Assembly (NCBI RefSeq): GCF_023805255.1
Contig: NZ_JAMSCK010000006.1
Coordinates: forward strand, 1 to 64,000
Length of the DNA stretch: 64,000 nucleotides
Direction of reading: 5' to 3'
From: Gramella jeungdoensis
GTDB taxonomy: Bacteria > Bacteroidota > Bacteroidia > Flavobacteriales > Flavobacteriaceae
The position numbers and the translations under genes are program-made. The notes beneath the pieces are model-generated. The model was not told the origin of the DNA. It saw only the letters and a program-made list of their open reading frames with translations, and searched no databases. Below are positions 41,195 through 50,046 of this stretch, in pieces (positions within the stretch are counted from its first letter, which is position 1; every line of letters starts with the position of its first letter).

Positions 41195-41211
41195 TGATAA
41201 GGTATCTTTAT

Positions 41212-42006
41212 TTAAGGTGCTGCAACAGCTCCCAGTACATAAAGCTGATCCATCGTTGGTGATTCACTACCTCCTTCAGGCTCCAGCGTTATCCCGAATG
41301 CCTCGCTCTCATTGGCATTCTCCAGTGTAAATATCTTGTTATCATCACTGGTGAATTCATCCAGCAATCCAATACTAGTTGGAGTGAGCGGTTCCAGTTT
41401 TAATGACCATACCTGGTAAACCTTTCCTCGTGGTGGCTCCGGCAGATCTTTGGCGTCTATATATGCTTTGTTCTCTTCCTTATTCCAGTATACGGTCGCG
41501 TAAGCCTCTGGTGCGGCATTCTGTCCCTGAAGTGGGATTCTTGAAACATCCTTATCCCTAAGAACTGCCAGTAATTCCCTGGTCTTCTCGGCATCATCCC
41601 TTGCATCCGCAATTTGCTGCTCCATTCTCGCTACACGTGCTTTTTCAGAATTAAGCTGTTCTCTCAGTTCATTATTATCGTCTATCAGAAAGAATAGTCC
41701 AACAAACAAAACAAGACATGCGGCCCATCCAATATAGGCTACCCAATTGGTCTTTCTTCTGGTTTCAATGCCTATAACTTTCTTATCTGAAAGCTTTTCT
41801 TTGATACTTGAGAGAATAGCTTCAGGATTGTATGGAGCCGCTGTTGAAGCAAGCTGTTGCAAGGCGTGCTCAATTTCTTCTACTTCTTCTCTAATCTCCG
41901 GGTGTTCCTTTAATACCTTACTCACTTCACGGCTCTCTTCTTCAGTAAGAGCCCCGTAAACATAGAGTTCCAGTATTCCAGATGATATGTATTCTTCTAT
42001 ATCCAT
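41212..42006 (-). CDS. Anti-sigma factor (RskA-like)
   Basis: This 264-residue protein has an N-terminal anti-sigma region (DIEEYISSGILELYVYGALT, the EEEXX ending EVSKVLKEHPE), one membrane helix (about 88-106), a coiled-coil segment, and the RskA C-terminal domain (YWNKEENKAYIDAKDLPEPP, then KVYQVWSLKLEPLTP). It should sequester the ECF sigma factor encoded just upstream (3-nt gap) until an envelope signal arrives. Confidence 0.9.
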   Translation of the reverse strand: MDIEEYISSGILELYVYGALTEEESREVSKVLKEHPEIREEVEEIEHALQQLASTAAPYNPEAILSSIKEKLSDKKVIGIETRRKTNWVAYIGWAACLVLFVGLFFLIDDNNELREQLNSEKARVARMEQQIADARDDAEKTRELLAVLRDKDVSRIPLQGQNAAPEAYATVYWNKEENKAYIDAKDLPEPPRGKVYQVWSLKLEPLTPTSIGLLDEFTSDDNKIFTLENANESEAFGITLEPEGGSESPTMDQLYVLGAVAAP

Positions 42007-42009
42007 TTC

Positions 42010-42540
42010 TTATTCAACTAGCATTTCCCGAAGCTTGTTTATACAGGCTCTGTTTTTCGTTTTTACGGTGCCTAGAGGCATTTCAAGTTCTTCAGCTGTT
42101 TCTTTTTGGGTAAATCCTTTAAAGAAAAGCAGATCTATCAGCTTCTTACAAACGGGTTTTAAAATATCTATATACTTCTTGATTCCAATAGCATCAGCTT
42201 TTGCTGAAAAGTGAGACTTATTCTCTAAAATATCTACGAAATTATCTGCTTTAAGGTTTTTCTGCTTGTTCTTATGACTTTTGGACCTTAGCTGATCTAT
42301 AGAAGCATTTCTGGCGATATTAAGGATCCATGTAAAGAACCTTCCCTTATCAGAATTATAAGTAGACGAATTTTCCCAAATCTTAAGAAATACATCCTGT
42401 AATATCTCTTCGGCTACTTTCTCGTCATGAACTATACTGTAAATAATACCGTAAATACTTTCGGAATAAAGTTCGTAGATCCTTTCAAAAGCTCTCTGGT
42501 TACCGTTCTGTAACTCCAGAATTAATCCGTCCTGCTGCAT
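42010..42540 (-). CDS. ECF-type RNA polymerase sigma factor
   Basis: This 176-residue SigK-like sigma factor has region 2 (QRAFERIYELYSESIYGIIY, ILQDVFLKIWENSS, FFTWILNIARNASIDQLR) and region 4 (LLFFKGFTQKETAEELEMPL, GTVKTKNRACINKLREML). It starts the two-gene sigma/anti-sigma operon and is insulated from sodC by a terminator. Confidence 0.93.
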   Translation of the reverse strand: MQQDGLILELQNGNQRAFERIYELYSESIYGIIYSIVHDEKVAEEILQDVFLKIWENSSTYNSDKGRFFTWILNIARNASIDQLRSKSHKNKQKNLKADNFVDILENKSHFSAKADAIGIKKYIDILKPVCKKLIDLLFFKGFTQKETAEELEMPLGTVKTKNRACINKLREMLVE

Positions 42541-42585
42541 AAATGTTTGTTGTGGAAATAAATATAGCTTTAAATAACATATAAA

Positions 42586-42612
42586 AAAAGCGGCTGCGAG
42601 GCCGCTTTTCTT
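42586..42612. terminator. Terminator between sodC and the sigma factor gene
   Basis: AAAAGCGGC (42586-42594), loop TGCGAG, GCCGCTTTT (42601-42609), flanked by A- and T-runs; it ends the minus-strand sodC transcript. Confidence 0.88.
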
Positions 42613-42631
42613 TTATAAGTAAATTGTTCTT

Positions 42632-43231
42632 TTATTTCTGGATCACACCACAACCAACACGAGTACCTGCAGCACCAGAGGGTTGAGAGGTATAATCATC
42701 TACACCGTCATGAACAATAACGGCTTTTCCCAGGATATCTTTTTTCTCATCGCCACATCCTATACACCATTCATCGGTACTCATATTCACAGTACCATTT
42801 CCATTGGCATCTACTTCAAAGTTTCCTATATCACCTTTGTGGTATCCATCTGCGCTTCCCCATTCACCATGTTGTGAATCGGTAGGGTTCCAGTGGCCTC
42901 CGGCTGATTTTCCGTCGGCTGCAGAACAGTCACCTTTTTCATGAATATGGATGGCATGCTTGCCTTCAGAAAGTCCGCTAATAATAGCTGTCATGGAAAC
43001 TTCCCCGTCTTCTTCGGTGAAAACCACGTTTCCGCTAAGATCTGAATCACTAACAGCCTGAAGATCTACCTTTACTTTCTTGACTTCTTTTTCTTCTTTT
43101 TTGGTTTCCATATCAGAGCTCATTTCAGTCTCTGACATGTCATCCATTTCTTCATTTTCTTTTTTCTCATTCTTGCAGGAAAAAAGTATAAGACTTGTGC
43201 AAAAAATGAGTAATAAACTAATACGTTTCAT
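42632..43231 (-). CDS. sodC: Cu/Zn superoxide dismutase, lipoprotein
   Basis: This 199-residue lipoprotein (MKRISLLLIFCTSLILFSC lipobox) has a charged Glu/Lys linker and then a Cu/Zn SOD domain. Metal ligands can be seen: HAIHIHE (H95, H97), GGHWNP (bridging H113), HGEWGSADGYHKGDIGN (zinc His and Asp) and VIVHDGVDDY (H174). C102 and C194 can form the disulfide. An extra CIGC pair (C156, C159) sits in the loop before the last strands. It should remove superoxide outside the cytoplasm. Confidence 0.92.
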   Translation of the reverse strand: MKRISLLLIFCTSLILFSCKNEKKENEEMDDMSETEMSSDMETKKEEKEVKKVKVDLQAVSDSDLSGNVVFTEEDGEVSMTAIISGLSEGKHAIHIHEKGDCSAADGKSAGGHWNPTDSQHGEWGSADGYHKGDIGNFEVDANGNGTVNMSTDEWCIGCGDEKKDILGKAVIVHDGVDDYTSQPSGAAGTRVGCGVIQK

Positions 43232-43344
43232 AATGTGTCGATTGGTTTAATTTTTTAATTAATATTCTAAATTAAGCCTAATCGCAGGTATCACCAAAGA
43301 TTTAAGGATTGCTTAACAAAGCAGGCCAGAAGCAGTTTTAGCGT

Positions 43345-44559
43345 TTAAATATTCTTTAACTGAGTGCTAATCTCAGCTTTTGAAGATAAGGTTCTGTGAA
43401 CCGGACATTTGTCCGCAATCTCCAATAAGCGTTCTTTCTGAGGCCCATCCAGGTTACCTTTTAGAATGATCTCTCTTTCGAAATGATCAATTCTCGCAGA
43501 ATCATCTTCACAATTCTCACAATCTTTCGAATGCTTTTTAGAATAGCTTACATGGGTTTCTACATTCTCTATTTTCCATTCTTTTCTTCGGGCATACATC
43601 TGCAGGGTCATAGAGGTACAGGCTGCTAGCCCGCTTGAAACTAGCTCGTAGGGGTTAGGCCCCTGGTCGTTTCCGCCAATGCTTTTAGGCTCATCGGCCA
43701 GGAAGTGGTGTTTGCCTGCGATCATTTGCGTGGTAAAACCTTCTGCTCCCAGATTGGCCATCACCTCATGATCTGTAGATAGCTCCGGAACTTCTGGTTC
43801 TTCAATATACCTGGATGCCCATGCCGAGATAACGTTCGCAACATAATAGGAATCGCTTTCCCTGCTTAACAAATGATCTGCATCATCGAGGGATATAAAA
43901 CTCTTCGGGTGCCACGCCGCCCTGTATAATTCTTCTGCATGATCTATAGAAACTATATTGTCCTGAGGCGAATGAAGTATGAGAATCGCTTTTTTAATAT
44001 CCTTAAGAGCCGTGGAGTCTTCATTTGCCTTAAGGTCTTCCACAAAGTGCTTCTTTATTTTAAAATTCCGGCCACCAATATTCACCTGGGCGAATCCTTC
44101 TTTCTGAATCTTTTCCATGCTTGATTCAAAGTGTTTCTGAACGTGAGAAAGACTTGAAGGGGCATTTATGGTGACTATACAATTAATTGAAGGGATCTTC
44201 CTTGATGCGAAGAGTGCCGCGGCGCCACCCAGGGAATGTCCAATAATAAGACTCGGAGCCCTATATTCAGATTCCAGAAATTCGGCAGCGGCGATAAGAT
44301 CTTCCACGTTTCCGGAAAAGTTTGTTTCGGCGAACTCTCCTTCGCTTTGCCCAAGTCCCGTAAAGTCAAATCTTAATACTCCATATCCTTTGGCAGCAAG
44401 ACTTCTGCTAATGTTCGTAGGCGCATGAAAGTTCTTGTTGCAGGTAAAACAGTGCGCGAAAATGGCAAAATTATCAGGCTTGCTGTTGGAAGGCATTTCC
44501 AGAACACCTGTTAAGGTCTGGGATTCAGAATTCTTAAAGCTTACATTGATCTTCTGCAT
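43345..44559 (-). CDS. Bifunctional alpha/beta hydrolase and OsmC-family protein
   Basis: A 404-residue fusion: residues 1-250 form an alpha/beta hydrolase (HCFTCNKNF, nucleophile elbow GHSLGG, LILHSPQDNIVSID and the catalytic DADHLLS) and residues 270-400 form an OsmC domain with the two peroxidatic cysteines (GLAACTSMTLQMYARR and DKCPVHRTLSSKAEI). The OsmC half reduces organic hydroperoxides with thiols, and the hydrolase may cleave an ester substrate. This fusion is well known in Bacteroidota and Proteobacteria. It is a stand-alone gene. Confidence 0.92.
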   Translation of the reverse strand: MQKINVSFKNSESQTLTGVLEMPSNSKPDNFAIFAHCFTCNKNFHAPTNISRSLAAKGYGVLRFDFTGLGQSEGEFAETNFSGNVEDLIAAAEFLESEYRAPSLIIGHSLGGAAALFASRKIPSINCIVTINAPSSLSHVQKHFESSMEKIQKEGFAQVNIGGRNFKIKKHFVEDLKANEDSTALKDIKKAILILHSPQDNIVSIDHAEELYRAAWHPKSFISLDDADHLLSRESDSYYVANVISAWASRYIEEPEVPELSTDHEVMANLGAEGFTTQMIAGKHHFLADEPKSIGGNDQGPNPYELVSSGLAACTSMTLQMYARRKEWKIENVETHVSYSKKHSKDCENCEDDSARIDHFEREIILKGNLDGPQKERLLEIADKCPVHRTLSSKAEISTQLKNI

Positions 44560-44607
44560 GACTGTATTTTTAGTTTAAGGTAAGATTTTATTGAAAAATC
44601 ATCGAAG

Positions 44608-44635
44608 AAAAAAAAAGCTGCCATTGCTGGCAGCT
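44608..44635 (-). terminator. Terminator of the sugar-oxidation operon
   Basis: AGCTGCCA (44616-44623), loop TTGC, TGGCAGCT (44628-44635). On the minus strand the stem is followed by a long T-run, so it ends the operon that finishes at 44657. Confidence 0.88.
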
Positions 44636-44656
44636 CCTTAAATTCAGTGTTATTCA

Positions 44657-45412
44657 CTATAGTTTTTTGATCTTAATGTTCCTGAACCATACTTTATTAC
44701 CATGGTCCTGAAGGGCGATATGTCCCTTTTTGCTGGCCCCAAAGTCTTCCCAGTCCTTAAACTTTGAATTGCTGACCATTTCTTCCCATTTTTCACCATG
44801 AACGGGAAATTCAACCACTTTGGTTCCGTTAAGCTTTACCCAGCCTATATTTTTTTCATGGTCTATATGAATCACTTCTTTATTCCATTCACCTGCAGGC
44901 TTGGTCACATCCTCACTAGGTGGAACCATATCATACAGAGCTCCTGCAGTCCGGTTAAGGCCATTCTTGGCGTCAGGATGTCTTTCATTATCCAGCACCT
45001 GTATCTCGGGACCGGTTAAATAAGGTTCGCTGTACTTCTCATTTTCCTGAACAGCCCACATGATGCCAGAATTTCCCCCTTCGGAAATTTTCCATTCAAT
45101 AGATAATTCAAAATTTTCATATTCCTTTTCAGTGATAAGATTCTCCGGATCTTTCACTTCATCAGAAGGAGTAAATACGATAGCTCCATTTTCTGCCTTC
45201 CATTGACCGGAAATCTCATCTTTATTATAGGCCTTCCACCCATCAAGATTTTCGCCGTTAAAGAGCTCCTGCCACTCACTTTGCTCTTTTTCTTCTTTTG
45301 CAGCCATTTCTTCAGTTTCTTTTATATCGGTTTCAGCCGAGTCTTTGTTTTCATTTTTACATGCGGTCATTGCAAGTACAGAGCAGCTTAATATAATAAG
45401 TGTCTTCTTCAT
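44657..45412 (-). CDS. DUF1080 (3-keto-disaccharide hydrolase domain) lipoprotein
   Basis: This 251-residue lipoprotein (MKKTLIILSCSVLAMTAC lipobox) has one DUF1080 domain, now called 3-keto-disaccharide hydrolase: WQELFNGENLDGWKAYNKDE, SIEWKISEGGNSGIMWAVQE, ITEKEYENFEL and a closing HIALQDHGNKVWFRNIKIK. It is a beta-jelly-roll related to glycosidases, with family members acting on 3-keto-glycosides made by oxidoreductases. It lies at the end of the operon with two isomerases and a Gfo/Idh/MocA enzyme, which supports such a role. Confidence 0.88.
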   Translation of the reverse strand: MKKTLIILSCSVLAMTACKNENKDSAETDIKETEEMAAKEEKEQSEWQELFNGENLDGWKAYNKDEISGQWKAENGAIVFTPSDEVKDPENLITEKEYENFELSIEWKISEGGNSGIMWAVQENEKYSEPYLTGPEIQVLDNERHPDAKNGLNRTAGALYDMVPPSEDVTKPAGEWNKEVIHIDHEKNIGWVKLNGTKVVEFPVHGEKWEEMVSNSKFKDWEDFGASKKGHIALQDHGNKVWFRNIKIKKL

Positions 45413-45415
45413 ATT

Positions 45416-46477
45416 TTAATCGTTTTTAAGTCCTAAAATGCGTTTTAGTTTGTTTTCATCGATTTCAGATCCTGCGAAATCATCGAATCTTTTCTGAGTT
45501 GCTTCAATTATATGCTTTTGAATGAAAGGGGCTCCTTCTTTAGCTCCCTGCTCAGGAGATTTGATGCAGCATTCCCATTCCAGTACCGCCCAAACATCGC
45601 AGCCGTATTCGGTGAGTTTGGAAAAGATGGTTTTAAAGTCCACATGGCCGTCACCCGGGTGGCGATATCTTCCGGCTCTGTCACGCCAGTCGCCATAGCC
45701 CCCAAACATACCTTTCTTCCCGGTAGGATTGAATTCGGCGTCCTTTACATGGAACATTTTTATATAATCGTGGTAATAATCTATATACTCAATATAATCC
45801 AGTTGCTGAAGTACAAAATGGCTTGGATCGTAAAGGATTTTCACCCTATTATGATGGTGGGTGTGATCCAGAAAACGCTCGAAAGTCACTCCATCATGCA
45901 GATCCTCTCCTGGATGTATCTCATAACAAACGTCTACGCCCTGCTCGTCAAACTCGTTCAGGATAGGCAGCCAGCGTTTTGCCAGTTCTGTGAATCCCAT
46001 TTCGAGTAAGCCATCAGGTCTTTGTGGCCATGGATGTGCGGTATGCCATAACAGTGCTCCGCTAAAAGTCCCGTGAACATCAAGGTCTAAATTCCTACTG
46101 GCTTTGGCGGCATACATCAGCTGATCTACCGCCCATTTGGTACGCTCCTTCGGATTGTTCTTATATTCATCGGGAGCGAAATTGTCGAACATAATGTCGT
46201 AAGCAGGATGTACAGCCACAAGTTGCCCCTGAAGGTGCGTACTAAGCTCGGTAATCTGTAACCCATATGATTCAACCTTTCCTTTTAATTCGTCGCAATA
46301 GGTTTTGCTTTCAGCAGCCTTTTTAAGATCTATAAGCCTCGTTTCCCAGGTTGGTATCTGTATTCCTTTGTATCCTTGTGATGAAGCCCATTTGCACATA
46401 CCTTCCAGTGAATTGAAAGGTTCTTTATCATCCATGAACTGGGCTAAAAAAACCGCCGGTCCTTTTATAGTCTTCAT
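45416..46477 (-). CDS. Sugar phosphate isomerase/epimerase family protein (TIM barrel)
   Basis: This 353-residue xylose-isomerase-like TIM barrel has no signal peptide and is probably cytoplasmic. Metal-ligand regions are visible in VCYEIHPGEDLHDG, ILYDPSHFVLQ, FHVKDAEFNPTGK and VWAVLEWEC. Genes of this type next to DUF1080 and Gfo/Idh/MocA enzymes are thought to isomerise or split keto-sugars. The start is 16 nt after the preceding stop. Confidence 0.86.
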   Translation of the reverse strand: MKTIKGPAVFLAQFMDDKEPFNSLEGMCKWASSQGYKGIQIPTWETRLIDLKKAAESKTYCDELKGKVESYGLQITELSTHLQGQLVAVHPAYDIMFDNFAPDEYKNNPKERTKWAVDQLMYAAKASRNLDLDVHGTFSGALLWHTAHPWPQRPDGLLEMGFTELAKRWLPILNEFDEQGVDVCYEIHPGEDLHDGVTFERFLDHTHHHNRVKILYDPSHFVLQQLDYIEYIDYYHDYIKMFHVKDAEFNPTGKKGMFGGYGDWRDRAGRYRHPGDGHVDFKTIFSKLTEYGCDVWAVLEWECCIKSPEQGAKEGAPFIQKHIIEATQKRFDDFAGSEIDENKLKRILGLKND

Positions 46478-46493
46478 AATTTAATTTTTTGGA

Positions 46494-47630
46494 TTAGTCT
46501 TGCATTTTTACCCAAACATTGCCCTCTTTATGAGAGGCAACTGTTTTTTCAATAAAGTTCATTCCTCTTAATCCGTCTTTTAACTGAGGGTAGGCCCCAT
46601 CAAACCTGGAGTTGTTTTGAATCGCTTTTGCAATTCCAAAATAGATATTCCCCATGGAGTCAAATATTCCTTCCGGGTGCCCCGGGGGTAGTTTTGTTCC
46701 CTCTAGTGAAAACTCGCTGTTATAGGAATGGCCTGGCTTTAAGACCTGCAGGGCTTTATCTTCCTTTAAAAGATAAAGATAATTAGGGTTTTCCTGTTCC
46801 CATTTGAGTCCGCCCTTATCGCCATAGACCTTTACGGTAAAATTGTTTTCCTCGCCGGTGGCGATCTGGCTAGCTCTAAGCACTCCTTTTATTTTATCTG
46901 AAAACCTTAATAGCACGGTGCCATCAATATCCATAGGATTGTCCTCATAAAGATAATTAAGGTCTGCCAGGATTTCGCTTATTTCCATTCCGGTAACATA
47001 TTCAGCCATATTGAAGGCATGAGTTCCAATATCTCCAATACAACAGCTAATGCCAGATTTCTCAGGATCCAGTCTCCAGGTAGCCGCTCTCTTTTCCTTG
47101 TCATGTATAAGAGGATTTATCCATCCCTGGTAATACTGAATGTCCACTTTTTGAACTTTCCCTATTTCACCATTCTGTATCATGGTCTTCATCTGTCTTA
47201 CCATGGGATAACCTGTATAGGTATAGGTGACAGCAAATATGGAATTGTTCTTTTTCTGAAGTTCATCCAGTACCTTTGCTTCTTCGTAAGTAGTGGTAAG
47301 CGGTTTCTCGCAAATCACATTATAGCCATTTTCCAGTAACTTTTTGGCCATGGGAAAATGAAGAAAATTAGGCGTAAGTACCGAAACTACCTGTATTTTC
47401 TCATTTTCAGGTAATGTGGATTCTTTTTCTATAAGATCATCAAGATCCTTGTATATTCTGGACTGGTCAAGCTGAAGTTTTTCACCAAACTTCAGGCTTT
47501 TTTCATGTTTTACATCAAAAACACCTCCTACGATCTCATATTGGTCAAACATATTTGCCGCCACTCTGTGAAGTATCCCGATCAAAGAATCTTCGCCACC
47601 TCCAAGAATGCCCAGTTTTATCTTACTCAT
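46494..47630 (-). CDS. Gfo/Idh/MocA family oxidoreductase
   Basis: A 378-residue NAD(P)-dependent oxidoreductase. The Rossmann start KLGILGGGEDSLIGILHRVA is followed by VVSVLTPNFLHFPMAKKLLE and the family signature NVICEKPLTTTYEEA (catalytic Lys), then the substrate-binding domain with CCIGDIGTHAFNMAEYVTG carrying the catalytic Asp/His. Members act on inositols and on 3-keto-glucosides. In this operon it may oxidise or reduce a sugar at C3. No Tat or Sec signal is present. Confidence 0.88.
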   Translation of the reverse strand: MSKIKLGILGGGEDSLIGILHRVAANMFDQYEIVGGVFDVKHEKSLKFGEKLQLDQSRIYKDLDDLIEKESTLPENEKIQVVSVLTPNFLHFPMAKKLLENGYNVICEKPLTTTYEEAKVLDELQKKNNSIFAVTYTYTGYPMVRQMKTMIQNGEIGKVQKVDIQYYQGWINPLIHDKEKRAATWRLDPEKSGISCCIGDIGTHAFNMAEYVTGMEISEILADLNYLYEDNPMDIDGTVLLRFSDKIKGVLRASQIATGEENNFTVKVYGDKGGLKWEQENPNYLYLLKEDKALQVLKPGHSYNSEFSLEGTKLPPGHPEGIFDSMGNIYFGIAKAIQNNSRFDGAYPQLKDGLRGMNFIEKTVASHKEGNVWVKMQD

Positions 47631-47644
47631 AAATAAACTTGATT

Positions 47645-48883
47645 TTATATTTCAATATCTTTTTTATCGATCTTTTCGTTTCTAAAGAATATAGAGAAAA
47701 GCAACATTACTGCAAAGGCAAATGCTGAAGGATATAGCCAAATGGTTTGCCAGTCGTGCATTTTATCTCCTGTTAGATATGCGTTGGTGATGAGTCCGGC
47801 AACATAGAAGCCTATTAGCATTCCCACACCATAAGTAGCCAGGGTTATAAGCCCCTGCGCAGAACTTTTGTATTTGTCCCCGGCCTTAAAATCAGTATAG
47901 ATCTGGCCTGAAACGAAAAAGAAATCGTAACAAATCCCATGCAGCGCGATCCCGGTGATCAGCATGAAAATAAGTTCTCCAGTATCTCCATAAGCAAAAA
48001 GGAGGTATCTAAGTGTCCATGCCAGCATTCCCGCAATAATGGTCATTTTAAATCCAAATCTTTTGAAAAAGAAGGGGAGTAGAAGCATGAATAATACTTC
48101 GGATGCCTGACCAATGGTCATTAAACCGGTAGGGTTTTCAACCCCAATCTCAGAAAGAAAAGGATTGGTGTTCTGATAGTAAAATGCCAGCGGGATACAT
48201 ATTAATACCGAGGCTACGAAGAACATAAGGAAGTTCTTATCCTTTAATAAGCCTAAAGCATCCAGCCCCAGAGTTTCCACTATGCTTACCTTTTTGGATT
48301 TGTCTGCAGTTGGAGGGGTTTTGGGCAGGGTAAAGCTGAATAACCCTAAAAAGGCCGATGCAATACTCACCATTAAGAAGGTATACTTAAGCATTCCTTC
48401 CTGTCTTGCCGCGGGCGCATCCCAGAAGAATATATAACTTATCACCAATCCCGCAACGATCCAGCCAATAGTTCCAAAAACCCTGATATAGGAGAATTCT
48501 TTTGCGGGATCTGTCATCTGATTGAAACTTACTGAATTTACCAAAGCCAGAGTAGGCATATAGGCGATCATATATCCCAGAACCAGGGGATAGAATTCAG
48601 CAAAATCTGTACTTATATACATCATATATAAAAGTATGGCTCCTATAATATGTAAAAAGCCGAGGATCCTTTCAGCGTTAAAGAATCGGTCGGCAATGAG
48701 TCCTATAATAAAAGGAGCAATAATCGCTCCCCAGGATTGGGTTGAAAAAGCAGTAGATATTTGTACATCTGTGGCATTTAAGTTGTAGCCAAGAAATGTT
48801 CCAAGGGTTACAAACCAGCCTCCCCAAATGAAGAATTCCAGAAACATCATTAGGGAAAGTTGAAATCTAACAAGTTTTGTCAT
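47645..48883 (-). CDS. Nucleoside permease-type MFS transporter
   Basis: This 412-residue transporter has about 12 membrane segments and fits the nucleoside:H+ symporter (NupG-like) branch: QLSLMMFLEFFIWGGWFVTL at the start, FNQMTDPAKEFSYIRVFGTI GW-type loop and YDFFFVSGQIYTDFKAGDK. Bacteroidota members often sit in carbohydrate operons with TIM-barrel isomerases, so the substrate is likely a sugar or keto-sugar, not a nucleoside. It lies in the middle of the operon. Confidence 0.87.
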   Translation of the reverse strand: MTKLVRFQLSLMMFLEFFIWGGWFVTLGTFLGYNLNATDVQISTAFSTQSWGAIIAPFIIGLIADRFFNAERILGFLHIIGAILLYMMYISTDFAEFYPLVLGYMIAYMPTLALVNSVSFNQMTDPAKEFSYIRVFGTIGWIVAGLVISYIFFWDAPAARQEGMLKYTFLMVSIASAFLGLFSFTLPKTPPTADKSKKVSIVETLGLDALGLLKDKNFLMFFVASVLICIPLAFYYQNTNPFLSEIGVENPTGLMTIGQASEVLFMLLLPFFFKRFGFKMTIIAGMLAWTLRYLLFAYGDTGELIFMLITGIALHGICYDFFFVSGQIYTDFKAGDKYKSSAQGLITLATYGVGMLIGFYVAGLITNAYLTGDKMHDWQTIWLYPSAFAFAVMLLFSIFFRNEKIDKKDIEI

Positions 48884-48904
48884 GGTAAAATGGTTGGTTT
48901 ATGT

Positions 48905-49909
48905 TTATAATTGTTTTCCGGCTTTAATAAGCAATTCTTTGGTGGCCATTATACCTTCTTCTGGCGGCATATCTTCACCTTCATATTCAACACCTATAAA
49001 ACCGGTATATCCCGCATCTTTTACAATCTGAAGCATCTTTTTATAATCGATCACTTCTTCCTGGCCCTTATCATCAAAAGAATAGGATTTCGCACTTACC
49101 GCTTTAGCGTAAGGCATCATTTTTTCAACACCTTCATATTTAGGATATTCCTCAATACACTCGGCATCCCACCTTTTGCCTCCTTTTCTTTTAAGGCAGA
49201 AATTCCCAAAATCGGGTAGTGTTCCACAGTTCTCCCTGTTCACTTTTTTCATCACTTCGACGAGCAAATCAGCATCTGAAGAAAAATACCCATGGTTTTC
49301 TACCAGCACATTAACATTTTTATTTGCCGCATAATCTGATAGTTTAGCAAGAGCATCGGCTGAAGCATTCTTCCATTCTTCACGATCTTCAGCACCAAAA
49401 AGATTTACTCTTATGGAGTGGCATCCAAGAAAACTTGCAGCATCTACCCATTTTTTATGGTTTTCAACAGCTTGGTTACGAGCATCCGGGTCTGTTGAGG
49501 CAAGATCTCCCTCTACATCGATCATTAATAGAAGATTCTTTACTCCAAATTTTTCACTTTTCGATTTCAGACTATCCAATACCAACTGCATTTCAGCTTT
49601 TGGGTCTTCGGCTTCCTTTATTCTTTGAGAATAGAAGGACGTGACATACTCTATACCTTCAAATCCCATCTCATGTGCCTTTTTGGCAAAATCCATCGGA
49701 TCCAGATTACCGTTGAAAATAGGTTCATTTAAGGACCACTGGGCAAGCGATATTTTGAAAAAAAGTGAGTCTCCTGATTCGTTTAAAGCTTCTTTCTCTA
49801 AAACTTCTTCTTCAGAACTATCTGATTTGTTCTTGCAGGAGAAAAGAATTCCGGTTAATAATAAGCTGATAATCAGAAATTTTGAAAGTCTGAGTGTGTT
49901 TGAAGCCAT
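48905..49909 (-). CDS. Sugar phosphate isomerase/epimerase family lipoprotein
   Basis: A 334-residue protein with lipoprotein signal (LIISLLLTGILFSC lipobox) and a xylose-isomerase-like TIM barrel: FKISLAQWSLNEPIFNGNLD, EGIEYVTSFYS, LVENHGYFSSDADLLVEV, TLPDFGNFCL and FIGVEYEGEDMPPEEG. Unlike the paralogue at 45416 it is exported and anchored outside the cytoplasm, so it probably acts on the keto-sugar before uptake. First gene of the operon, divergent from the GMC oxidoreductase. Confidence 0.87.
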   Translation of the reverse strand: MASNTLRLSKFLIISLLLTGILFSCKNKSDSSEEEVLEKEALNESGDSLFFKISLAQWSLNEPIFNGNLDPMDFAKKAHEMGFEGIEYVTSFYSQRIKEAEDPKAEMQLVLDSLKSKSEKFGVKNLLLMIDVEGDLASTDPDARNQAVENHKKWVDAASFLGCHSIRVNLFGAEDREEWKNASADALAKLSDYAANKNVNVLVENHGYFSSDADLLVEVMKKVNRENCGTLPDFGNFCLKRKGGKRWDAECIEEYPKYEGVEKMMPYAKAVSAKSYSFDDKGQEEVIDYKKMLQIVKDAGYTGFIGVEYEGEDMPPEEGIMATKELLIKAGKQL

Positions 49910-49997
49910 TTTTTTATTAAAGCTAAGGGGTTAATGAAAAAACGAATTTTAAATGTAGGCTTTTTTTCAAAGATGTAAAATTATAAGCTTAAATTTA

Positions 49998-50005
49998 TAT
50001 ATTTG
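49998..50005 (+). promoter_or_regulatory. -7 promoter box for the GMC oxidoreductase gene
   Basis: TATATTTG is an exact match in the 137-bp divergent region, with a leader of about 36 nt. No matching box was found for the minus-strand operon. Confidence 0.6.
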
Positions 50006-50046
50006 ACAGACTTCAAATCATATTTTCACCAAAAAAACAAAAAATT

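Noticed and set aside
47645-48883. Nucleoside uptake as the function of the MFS transporter
   Set aside because: The name is from family similarity; the operon contains only sugar-active genes, so a sugar substrate is more likely.
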